A DNA stretch of 7,485 nucleotides from Clostridiales bacterium (GTDB lineage: Bacteria; Bacillota; Clostridia; Lachnospirales; Lachnospiraceae), in contig JAJQIQ010000158.1 in NCBI GenBank assembly GCA_021199135.1, positions 3,523 through 11,007 on the forward strand. The letters run 5' to 3'. The position numbers and the translations under genes were made by a program. Of this stretch, positions 1 to 5,840 are shown one piece after another. Within the stretch, counting starts at the first letter, position 1. The number at the start of each line of letters is the position of its first letter. The notes under the pieces are model-generated. The model was not told where the DNA came from and ran no database searches. It saw only the letters and a list, made by a program, of their open reading frames with translations.

Positions 1-377
1 CCGGCCTCATCTGCGGCGAGGACACCGCGAGCCTCATCGACAACGAGGTGCTCGAAATCATAAACGGTTGCTACGACAAGGCGATGAACCTACTCGTCGA
101 AAACCGCGAGATCCTAAACCGCATCAGCGATTACCTCTACGATAAGGAGACCATCACCGGCAAGGAGTTCATGAAGCTCTTCCGCGAGATGAAGGGATTG
201 CCGGATGAGGACGACGACGGCGCCTCAGACAGGCTCATGGGCATCAAGGCCGATGAGATCGAGGAGAAAGACGAATCGGCTGATGAGACCGATAGCGAGG
301 ATGGCTCGCAGGATGACTCCGAAACGTCGGAGAGCGTCGAGGATGAGCAGAGTTCATCTGACGGTTCAGAGGAATAA
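1..377 (+). CDS. ftsH: ATP-dependent zinc metalloprotease FtsH, C-terminal fragment (5' end outside window)
   Basis: The open frame enters from the left edge (first full codon at 3) and ends at TAA 375-377, giving about 124 residues. FtsH is a membrane-anchored AAA+ protease that degrades misassembled membrane proteins and some regulators. Only the end of the M41 peptidase domain is present: a helical stretch with [17 protein letters not shown], then [16 protein letters not shown] and [12 protein letters not shown]. These match the conserved end of the family (acidic residue before the helix, Cys-Tyr, NR..L, ET..G.EF). The HEXXH zinc site and ATPase lie outside the window. After GLP comes a 58-residue low-complexity tail with 27 Asp/Glu, many Ser and only three Lys/Arg; such tails vary in this family. 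A GTG at 48 lies inside the conserved helix and is not a real start. The stop is two bases before uvrC, so the two genes are probably cotranscribed. Family assignment is by recognition of this segment only. Confidence 0.85.
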   Translation, partial: GLICGEDTASLIDNEVLEIINGCYDKAMNLLVENREILNRISDYLYDKETITGKEFMKLFREMKGLPDEDDDGASDRLMGIKADEIEEKDESADETDSEDGSQDDSETSESVEDEQSSSDGSEE

Positions 378-379
378 TC

Positions 380-2269
380 ATGTTTGACATACAGGAAGAA
401 CTCACTAAACTCCCGGATCAGCCGGGAGTTTATCTTATGCACGACGCGGCCGACGCGATCATTTATATAGGCAAGGCGCGGAGCCTGCGCAAGCGCGTGA
501 GGCAGTATTTCCAGCCGAGCCACGACGAGGGCATAAGGAAAAAGCAGATGGTGCAGCAGATCGCGAGGTTTGAGTACATAATCACGGACTCGGAGCTCGA
601 GGCGCTCGTGCTCGAGTGCAACCTCATCAAGGAGCACACGCCCAAGTACAACACGATGCTGCGCGACGACAAGACCTACCCGTACATAAAAGTGACGGTC
701 GGGGAGGACTTTCCGCGCGTGCTGTTCTCGCGGCGGATGAAGCGCGACAAGTCGAGGTATTTCGGCCCGTACTCAAACGCGGGCGCGGTCCGCGACACGA
801 TAGACCTCATAAACAAAATCTACCGCCTGCGCAGCTGCAACCGCGTGCTCCCCAGGGACATCGGGCAGGAGCGCGCCTGCCTAAATTACCATATCCACCA
901 GTGCGATGCGCCCTGCCAAGGGCGGGTGAGCAAGGAGGAATATGCGAAGAACGTCGAGCGGGCGCTAGAGTTTTTGAACGGAAATTACAAGCCGATTTTG
1001 CGCGAGCTCGAGGAGAAGATGAACGCGGCGTCGGACGCGCTCGAGTTCGAGCGGGCGGCGGAATACCGCGAGATGTTATCGAGCGTGAAGCAGATCGCGC
1101 AGAAGCAGAAGATCACCGGCACGGACGGCGAGGACAAGGACATCATCGCGCTCGCGAGCGACGACACAGATGCGGTCGTCCAGGTGTTTTTCGTTCGCGG
1201 CGGCAAGATCATAGGCCGCGACCACTTCCACGTCCGCGTCGGGACGGAGGAGGTGGGGAGCGACATTTTGACGGAATTTTTGAAGCAGTTTTACTCAGGG
1301 ACGCCGTTCATCCCGCACCAGATACTCCTTCAGGAGCCGGTCGAGGACGTCGAGATCCTGGAGGAGTGGCTGACGAAAAAGCGTGGCCACAAGGTCGAGA
1401 TCCGCGTCCCGCAGAAGGGCACGCAGGAGAAGCTCGTGGAGCTCGCGAAGAAGAACGCCGAGCTCGTCCTCGGCCAGGACCGCGAGAGAATAAAGCGCGA
1501 GGAGGGCCGCACCATAGGGGCGGTGCACGAGCTCGAGGGGCTGCTAGGGATAGGCGGGCTGAACAGGATGGAGGCGTTCGACATCTCGGACATCAACGGC
1601 TTCGAGACGGTGGGCTCGATGGTCGTCTATGAGAAGGGCAAGCCGAAGCGCAGCGACTACCGCAAATTCAAGCTCCGCACCGTGACAGGCCCCGACGACT
1701 ACGCCTCGATGCACGAGGTCCTGACGCGCCGCTTCCTCCACGGGATGCAGGAGCAGGGCGAGGTCGAGGCCGGAGAGAGGGAGGAGGAGACCGGGCATTT
1801 CAACCGTTTCCCGGACCTGATACTCATGGATGGCGGCAGGGGGCAGGTCAACGTCTGCCTCAAAGTCCTAGATGAGCTCGGGCTCTCGATTCCGGTCTGC
1901 GGGATGGTAAAGGACGACTTCCACCGCACCCGCGGCCTGTATTTTGACAACGTGGAGATCCCGATCGACCGCCACGGCGAGGCGTTTGCGCTGATCACCC
2001 GGATCCAGGACGAGGCGCACCGCTTTGCGATCGAGTACCACCGCTCGCTGCGCTCGAAGTCGCAGGTTCACTCCATCCTCGACGACATCGAGGGCATAGG
2101 ACCCGCGCGCCGGCGGGCGCTCATGCGCCGCTTCCAGTCAATCGAGGACATGAGAAACGCCACCGTCGACGAACTCGCCGCAACCGAGTCCATGAACCAG
2201 CAGGCGGCGCAGAACGTATATAATTTTTTACATTCTGGCTCGCCTGCGGATATTGCCCCGCATGATTAA
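380..2269 (+). CDS. uvrC: Excinuclease ABC subunit C (UvrC)
   Basis: UvrC makes both incisions, 3' then 5' of a lesion, in UvrABC nucleotide excision repair. The 629-residue product is full length for the family. An N-terminal GIY-YIG nuclease is visible (GVY at 16-18, YIG at 29-31, Arg39, and a likely catalytic Glu79 in [11 protein letters not shown]). Four cysteines follow at 153, 167, 175 and 179, matching the conserved set reported to bind an Fe-S cluster. A UVR motif that contacts UvrB lies around 207-242 ([11 protein letters not shown]). The RNase H-like 5' nuclease has DISDING (Asp401), GPDDYASM (Asp440), LMDGGRGQ (Asp484) and DEAHRFA (His547), so the Asp/Asp/Asp/His set is intact. A helix-hairpin-helix pair at 567-618 ([14 protein letters not shown]) ends the protein. 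A Glu-rich insert at 458-471 separates Asp440 from Asp484; recalled Lachnospiraceae UvrCs have a similar one. ATG 380 has AGAGGA at 368-373, six bases upstream. Confidence 0.97.
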   Translation: MFDIQEELTKLPDQPGVYLMHDAADAIIYIGKARSLRKRVRQYFQPSHDEGIRKKQMVQQIARFEYIITDSELEALVLECNLIKEHTPKYNTMLRDDKTYPYIKVTVGEDFPRVLFSRRMKRDKSRYFGPYSNAGAVRDTIDLINKIYRLRSCNRVLPRDIGQERACLNYHIHQCDAPCQGRVSKEEYAKNVERALEFLNGNYKPILRELEEKMNAASDALEFERAAEYREMLSSVKQIAQKQKITGTDGEDKDIIALASDDTDAVVQVFFVRGGKIIGRDHFHVRVGTEEVGSDILTEFLKQFYSGTPFIPHQILLQEPVEDVEILEEWLTKKRGHKVEIRVPQKGTQEKLVELAKKNAELVLGQDRERIKREEGRTIGAVHELEGLLGIGGLNRMEAFDISDINGFETVGSMVVYEKGKPKRSDYRKFKLRTVTGPDDYASMHEVLTRRFLHGMQEQGEVEAGEREEETGHFNRFPDLILMDGGRGQVNVCLKVLDELGLSIPVCGMVKDDFHRTRGLYFDNVEIPIDRHGEAFALITRIQDEAHRFAIEYHRSLRSKSQVHSILDDIEGIGPARRRALMRRFQSIEDMRNATVDELAATESMNQQAAQNVYNFLHSGSPADIAPHD

Positions 2270-2281
2270 GTATGTTACAAT
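2253..2281 (+). promoter_or_regulatory. Candidate sigma-A promoter for hprK, extended -10 type
   Basis: TTGCCC (2253-2258, 4/6 to the -35 consensus) and TACAAT (2276-2281, 5/6 to the -10 consensus) are separated by exactly 17 bases. TG lies one base upstream of the -10 (2273-2274), giving an extended -10 element. It overlaps the last codons of uvrC, and a start near 2288 would leave a leader of about 20 bases containing the hprK ribosome binding site. The local sequence is more AT-rich than its surroundings. This is a pattern match only; hprK could equally be read from upstream. Confidence 0.45.
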
Positions 2282-2291
2282 AAAAACCAAT

Positions 2292-2299
2292 AAGGAGGG
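2292..2299 (+). promoter_or_regulatory. Ribosome binding site that sets the hprK start
   Basis: AAGGAGGG is a near-perfect Shine-Dalgarno sequence seven bases before ATG 2307. It decides the start in favour of 2307 over the in-frame TTG at 2253, which would add 18 residues, overlap uvrC and lie on top of the candidate promoter. Confidence 0.85.
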
Positions 2300-2306
2300 A
2301 ATTGGA

Positions 2307-3278
2307 ATGGAAGAAAACGAAGAATTTGCGACCCCGAACGGTAGCGTATCCGTGGAGAAGATCGCGGAACGCCTCGACCTCAAAAACTTCACGGCGGACA
2401 ATGACCTGAAGCGCCACAAGGTCATCATCAGCGACGTGAACCGGCCCGCACTTCAGCTGGCGGGATACTTCGAGCATTTCGAGGAGTCGCGCGTGCAGAT
2501 AATCGGCAATGTCGAATACACCTACGCTCACCTGATGGATGAAAACGAGCAGCGGATGCGCTATGAGAATTTCCTGCAGTTCGACATTCCCTGCGTCATC
2601 TTCTGCCGAAACCTCGCACCGGGCGAACTCTTCCTCGAGATCGCGGAAAAATACGACGTGCCGGTGCTCGGGACTGGGAGGGCGACATCGGAGTTCATGG
2701 CGGAGCTCATACGTCTGCTCGGCGAGGAGCTCGCGCCGTGCATCACAGTTCACGGGGTCCTCGTGGACGTCTACGGCGAGGGCGTCATGATAACCGGGGA
2801 CAGCGGGATCGGAAAGAGCGAGGCCGCGCTCGAGCTGATCCGGCGCGGGCACCGCCTCGTGACCGACGACGTGGTCGAGATACGCAGGATAAACGAGCAC
2901 ACGCTCGTCGGGACTTCGCCCGACGTGACGCGGCATTTCATAGAGCTGCGCGGCATCGGGATCATCGACGTCAAGACCCTCTACGGAGTCGAGTGTGTCC
3001 GCGAAAAGCAGCAGATCGACCTCGTGATCCAGCTCGAGGACTGGCAGAAGGACGCGGACTACGACAGGCTCGGGCTCGAGGACGAGTACACGGAGTACCT
3101 CGGGGTGCAGATAGCCTGCCACTCCCTGCCAATCCGCCCGGGCCGCAACCTCGCGGTCATCTGCGAGACGGCGGCGGTGAACCACAGGCAGAAGAAGATG
3201 GGATACAATGCGGCGCAGGAGCTCTACCGTAGGGTGCAGGAGAACATGGTGCGTGGCGGCAGGGAACCGTTTGAGTGA
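2307..3278 (+). CDS. hprK: HPr kinase/phosphorylase (HprK)
   Basis: HprK is a bifunctional cytoplasmic enzyme that phosphorylates HPr on Ser46 with ATP or pyrophosphate and also removes that phosphate. It thereby sets catabolite repression and sugar uptake in Firmicutes. From ATG 2307 the product is 323 residues, slightly longer than the usual 310 or so. The N-terminal domain covers roughly 1-135. The catalytic domain begins with TVHGVLVDVYGEGV (His149 conserved). Next come the Walker A loop GDSGIGKS (164-171), the Asp pair LVTDDVV (Asp187-Asp188) expected to act on the serine or phosphoserine, the family signature IELRGIGIIDV (212-222), and the C-terminal RPGRNLAV followed by NHRQKKMGYNAA. 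All key motifs are intact. HPr itself is not in the window; in related genomes ptsH often lies downstream of whiA. The last codons and stop overlap the left arm of a structured intergenic element. Confidence 0.97.
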   Translation: MEENEEFATPNGSVSVEKIAERLDLKNFTADNDLKRHKVIISDVNRPALQLAGYFEHFEESRVQIIGNVEYTYAHLMDENEQRMRYENFLQFDIPCVIFCRNLAPGELFLEIAEKYDVPVLGTGRATSEFMAELIRLLGEELAPCITVHGVLVDVYGEGVMITGDSGIGKSEAALELIRRGHRLVTDDVVEIRRINEHTLVGTSPDVTRHFIELRGIGIIDVKTLYGVECVREKQQIDLVIQLEDWQKDADYDRLGLEDEYTEYLGVQIACHSLPIRPGRNLAVICETAAVNHRQKKMGYNAAQELYRRVQENMVRGGREPFE

Positions 3279-3296
3279 TACAGGGGACAAAAGCAA

Positions 3297-3323
3297 CGCA
3301 ATGCGAGTTTACTCGCAATTGCG
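3297..3323 (+). repeat. Inverted repeat, hairpin 1 (11 bp, one bulge, TTTA loop)
   Basis: CGCAATGCGAG (3297-3307) pairs with 3312-3323 across a TTTA loop. Six pairs are continuous next to the loop, then one A (3317 or 3318) is bulged, then five more pairs. Eight of the eleven pairs lie in or beside GC-rich runs. No T-tract follows (GGGGATTTGGG comes next), which argues against an intrinsic terminator. Confidence 0.8.
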
Positions 3324-3358
3324 GGGATTTGGGACCCTAACAGACATGAGGAAGTAGC

Positions 3359-3377
3359 CATTTTTCGTAGAAAAATG
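3359..3377 (+). repeat. Inverted repeat, hairpin 2 (8 bp, GTA loop)
   Basis: CATTTTTC (3359-3366) and GAAAAATG (3370-3377) are perfect complements around a three-base GTA loop closed by C-G. The stem is A/T-rich and symmetrical; the sequence that follows, AGCGG, is not a terminator tract. Confidence 0.75.
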
Positions 3378-3398
3378 AGCGGATTCCGAATGGATGTA

Positions 3399-3430
3399 GG
3401 ATTTCGAGAGTGCGTAGCACGGAGAAATCC
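3399..3430 (+). repeat. Inverted repeat, hairpin 3 (two-part stem with purine internal loop, GTA loop)
   Basis: GGATTTC (3399-3405) pairs with GAAATCC (3424-3430), seven perfect pairs. Inside it GTGC (3410-3413) pairs with GCAC (3417-3420) around a GTA loop. The internal loop is all purine, GAGA against GGA, which would allow tandem sheared G-A pairs. This shape is more typical of a functional RNA or a conserved repeat than of chance. Confidence 0.75.
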
Positions 3431-3477
3431 GTGGTATCACTGAAATTAAATCAGACAGAAAGCGAGGACTGACAAAA

Positions 3478-4908
3478 ATGGAGAAAAAAAGCGCGTGGGA
3501 GAAATACCCGGAGGGCGAAAAGAGAGACGAGGTGTTCAAGTTCGCGGACGAGTACCGGGAATTTTTGTCGGAGTGCAAGACGGAGCGAGAGTGCGCCGGG
3601 AAATTGTACCAGAGGGCTGATGACGCGGGCTACCGCGACCTCGGCGATTTGATTGCAAACAACGAGAGCGTGAAGCCTGGCGACAAGATCATCGCAAAGA
3701 ACATGGGCAAGGGTTTGGCGATGTTCGTGATCGGAAAGAAGCCGATGGAGGATGGGATGAACATCCTCGGCGCGCACATCGACTCGCCGCGCCTAGACTT
3801 AAAGCAGGTTCCGCTATACGAGGACACGGAGCTCGCGCTCTTGGACACGCACTATTATGGAGGAATAAAGAAATACCAGTGGGTGACGCTGCCGCTCGCG
3901 CTGCACGGGGTGATCTGCAAGAAGGACGGCACCGTCGTCAAGGTCTCCGTCGGCGAGGACCCGCACGACCCGGTATTCGGGGTGAGCGACCTGCTCGTGC
4001 ACCTTGCGTCGGAGCAGATGGAGAAGAAGGCGAACAAGGTCGTCGAGGGCGAGAGCCTCGACGTGCTCATAGGCTCAATCCCCGCAGAGAAATCCGAGGA
4101 CTCGGAGAATGACGGCGGGGATGAGAAAGCGAAGAAGGACAAGGACAAGGATCGCGTCAAGGCGAACATCCTCGGGATTTTATCGAGGAAATACGGGATC
4201 GACGAGGACGACTTCCTCTCCGCGGAGATCGAGGTCGTCCCGGCGGGCGCGGCGCGCGACTACGGCTTCGACCGCAGCATGATAATGGGCTACGGCCACG
4301 ACGATCGGGTCTGCGCCTACCCGTCGTTCGAGGCGATGCTCCGCGTCGACGCGCCGGAGCACACGAGCGTCTGCCTGCTCGTCGACAAGGAGGAGATCGG
4401 AAGCGTCGGCGCGTCCGGGATGCAGTCGAAGTTTTTTGAGGACACGGTCGCGGAGATACTGAACCTCATCGGCGACTACAGCGACATCAAGCTCCGCCGT
4501 GCGCTGAGAAACTCTAGGGTGCTCTCGTCCGACGTCTCGGCGGCGTTCGACCCGAATTACCCGTCAGTGATGGAAAAGAAAAACTGCGCCTATTTGGGCA
4601 AGGGTCTCGTGTTCAACAAGTTCACCGGCTCCCGTGGCAAGTCGGGCTCAAACGACGCGAACGCTGAGTACATAGCGAAACTTCGGCAGATCATGGATTC
4701 GCGGGACGTGTCGTTCCAGACGGCGGAGCTCGGCAAGGTCGACCAGGGCGGCGGCGGCACGATCGCCTATATCCTCGCAAACTACGGGATGAGCGTCATC
4801 GACAGCGGCGTTGCGGTCTTAAACATGCACGCGCCGTGGGAAATCATCAGCAAGGTCGACCTGTACGAGGCGTTGCGCGGATACGTCGCGTTTTTGGAGG
4901 AAGCCTGA
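3478..4908 (+). CDS. M18 family aminopeptidase (zinc metallopeptidase)
   Basis: M18 enzymes are cytoplasmic di-metal aminopeptidases, usually large multimers, that release N-terminal residues (often acidic ones) during peptide turnover. The 476-residue product is in the normal range for bacterial members. Active-site motifs are complete: LGAHIDSPRLD (His100), GYGHDDRVCAYP (Asp275/276, the second being the likely bridging ligand), VDKEEIGSVG (Glu305 as general base, Glu306 as ligand), SSDVSAAFDPNYP (Asp352) and NMHAPWEIISKVDLYE (His451). The inserted regulatory-type domain lies at about 105-255. It includes a Lys/Asp/Glu low-complexity stretch around 203-227 that is probably a disordered loop. 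There is no signal peptide or membrane segment. ATG 3478 has only a modest upstream GAGG (3464-3467), so translation may be weaker than for its neighbours. The gene sits after the structured element and two bases before murB. Its substrate cannot be told from sequence. Confidence 0.93.
   Translation: MEKKSAWEKYPEGEKRDEVFKFADEYREFLSECKTERECAGKLYQRADDAGYRDLGDLIANNESVKPGDKIIAKNMGKGLAMFVIGKKPMEDGMNILGAHIDSPRLDLKQVPLYEDTELALLDTHYYGGIKKYQWVTLPLALHGVICKKDGTVVKVSVGEDPHDPVFGVSDLLVHLASEQMEKKANKVVEGESLDVLIGSIPAEKSEDSENDGGDEKAKKDKDKDRVKANILGILSRKYGIDEDDFLSAEIEVVPAGAARDYGFDRSMIMGYGHDDRVCAYPSFEAMLRVDAPEHTSVCLLVDKEEIGSVGASGMQSKFFEDTVAEILNLIGDYSDIKLRRALRNSRVLSSDVSAAFDPNYPSVMEKKNCAYLGKGLVFNKFTGSRGKSGSNDANAEYIAKLRQIMDSRDVSFQTAELGKVDQGGGGTIAYILANYGMSVIDSGVAVLNMHAPWEIISKVDLYEALRGYVAFLEEA
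4896..4900 (+). promoter_or_regulatory. Ribosome binding site for murB, inside the aminopeptidase gene
   Basis: GGAGG lies in the last codons of the aminopeptidase gene, ten bases before TTG 4911. It supports the TTG start. The other in-frame candidate nearby is the unlikely CTG 4905, and the first in-frame ATG downstream (4986) would remove the N-terminal helix. Translation of the two genes is probably coupled. Confidence 0.7.
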
Positions 4909-4910
4909 AG

Positions 4911-5840
4911 TTGGAAGATATCGAGGAGCTGGGGAATAAAATAAGGGAAGAACTGCCGCATCTCTCGCTCAGTTTCGATGAGCCGATGAGTAAGCATACC
5001 ACATTTAAGATCGGCGGCAAAGCCGACCTCTACGCGGTGCCGACGGAGGACGAGCTCGCCCGGATCTTAAAGCTGGTGCGCGGGCGCGGGATTCCGGTCA
5101 TGGTCATCGGCAACGGGAGCAACATCCTCGTCGGCGACGGCGGCGTACGCGGGCTTATCATCGAGATCGGAAGCAATATGAACAGCGTTCATATTGACGA
5201 AAAATCAGGGACGGTCACGGCGCAGGCGGGTGCTCTGCTTACGCGCGTGGCAAACGCCGTAGCAGAGGCTGGGCTTACTGGGATGGAGTTTGCCTCGGGG
5301 ATCCCGGGGAGCGTCGGCGGCGCGGTCGTGATGAACGCGGGGGCCTACGGCGGCGAGATGAAGGACATAATAGTGGGCGTACGCGCACTGACATCTGACG
5401 GGGAGCCTACCACGCTCTCCGCCGACGAGCTTGAGCTCGGATACCGCAAGAGCAGCATCGCCGCGCGGCATTGCATCGTGACGGAGGCCACATTTTCGCT
5501 TGAAAAAAAGCCTAAAAGTGAGATTTACGCGAAGATGGACGAGCTCAAAAAAAAGCGCGTAGAGAAGCAGCCGCTCGAGTTTCCGAGCGCGGGTAGCACG
5601 TTCAAGAGGCCGGAGGGGCATTTTGCCGGCAAGCTCATCATGGACGCGGGTCTCTCGGGCTATGCGGTCGGCGGCGCGATGGTCTCAAAAAAGCACTGTG
5701 GGTTTGTCATAAATACCGGCACTGCGACGGCATCGGACGTCAAAAAACTGATGGACGACGTCGAAAATATCGTCTATGAAAAATTCGGCGTGAGGCTCGA
5801 GCCGGAAGTAAGGATAATAGGGGAGGATTTATGCGATTAG
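4911..5840 (+). CDS. murB: UDP-N-acetylenolpyruvoylglucosamine reductase (MurB)
   Basis: MurB uses NADPH and FAD to reduce UDP-GlcNAc-enolpyruvate to UDP-MurNAc, the second committed step of peptidoglycan precursor synthesis in the cytoplasm. From TTG 4911 the product is 309 residues, as expected for the short type II form. Visible motifs are SKHTTFKIGGKADL (27-40), the FAD-binding GNGSNILVGDGG (67-78) and GIPGSVGGAVVMNAGAYGGE (130-149). GYRKSSI supplies the conserved Arg179, PSAGSTFKRP the proton-donor Ser229, and LEPEVRIIGE the acidic Glu299. All catalytic residues are present. An in-frame GTG at 4836 lies far inside the aminopeptidase gene and is not credible. The end overlaps rapZ by ten bases. 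A run of eight A residues (5547-5554) encodes part of a Lys-rich helix. Confidence 0.96.
   Translation: MEDIEELGNKIREELPHLSLSFDEPMSKHTTFKIGGKADLYAVPTEDELARILKLVRGRGIPVMVIGNGSNILVGDGGVRGLIIEIGSNMNSVHIDEKSGTVTAQAGALLTRVANAVAEAGLTGMEFASGIPGSVGGAVVMNAGAYGGEMKDIIVGVRALTSDGEPTTLSADELELGYRKSSIAARHCIVTEATFSLEKKPKSEIYAKMDELKKKRVEKQPLEFPSAGSTFKRPEGHFAGKLIMDAGLSGYAVGGAMVSKKHCGFVINTGTATASDVKKLMDDVENIVYEKFGVRLEPEVRIIGEDLCD

Larger units (their letters stand above)
3274..3441 (+). ncRNA. Candidate structured RNA or dispersed repeat-like element between hprK and the aminopeptidase gene
   Basis: The 199-base gap between hprK and the next gene contains no plausible ORF but carries dense inverted repeats. AGTGATAC (3274-3281) and GTATCACT (3434-3441) are perfect reverse complements and enclose three hairpins at 3297-3323, 3359-3377 and 3399-3430. 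Drawn as RNA this is a multibranch fold with a closing helix. A possible extra helix is AGGG 3282-3285 with CCCT 3335-3338, around the first hairpin. The left arm includes the hprK stop codon. No hairpin is followed by a T-run, so none is an ordinary intrinsic terminator. Possibilities are a cis-regulatory leader of the aminopeptidase gene, a processing or stability element between hprK and the downstream genes, an independent small RNA, or a MITE- or REP-like repeat with 8-bp terminal inverted repeats. Strand is assumed from the neighbouring genes. I do not recognise a named RNA family. Confidence 0.5.

Noticed and set aside
3..377. A stand-alone small protein starting at GTG 48
   Set aside because: The conserved FtsH sequence continues upstream of 48 to the window edge, and the GTG falls within a conserved helix.
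616..1632. A 338-codon open frame in another + frame inside uvrC
   Set aside because: Its product is Arg-, Gly- and Ala-rich with no domain, as expected for an out-of-frame reading of GC-rich coding DNA; UvrC is complete in the real frame.
2121..3296. A 391-codon open frame on the - strand opposite hprK
   Set aside because: It is an antisense shadow produced by the GC-rich codon pattern of hprK. It has no recognisable motif or ribosome binding site, and the + strand protein is unmistakable.
3297..3330. Hairpin 1 as an intrinsic terminator of hprK
   Set aside because: The stem is strong, but it is followed by GGGGATTTGGG with no run of T.
3274..3441. A known riboswitch, T-box or CRISPR repeat
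   Set aside because: No T-box sequence, no recognisable riboswitch core and no regularly spaced direct repeats are present.
3428..3470. A promoter for the aminopeptidase gene just after the structured element
   Set aside because: TATCAC at 3435-3440 has a TG at 3432-3433, but no acceptable -35 box lies 16-18 bases upstream; TTAAAT near 3446 also lacks one.
3309..3578. An 89-codon open frame on the - strand across the intergenic element
   Set aside because: It runs through the paired arms of the structured element and into the start of the aminopeptidase gene, with no domain. Similar translated fragments might be annotated as hypothetical proteins in genomes carrying copies of the element, but I do not support it as a gene.
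5547..5554. Run of eight A residues in murB as a programmed slippage site
   Set aside because: The reading frame continues normally to a full-length MurB and there is no alternative product of interest in the shifted frames.
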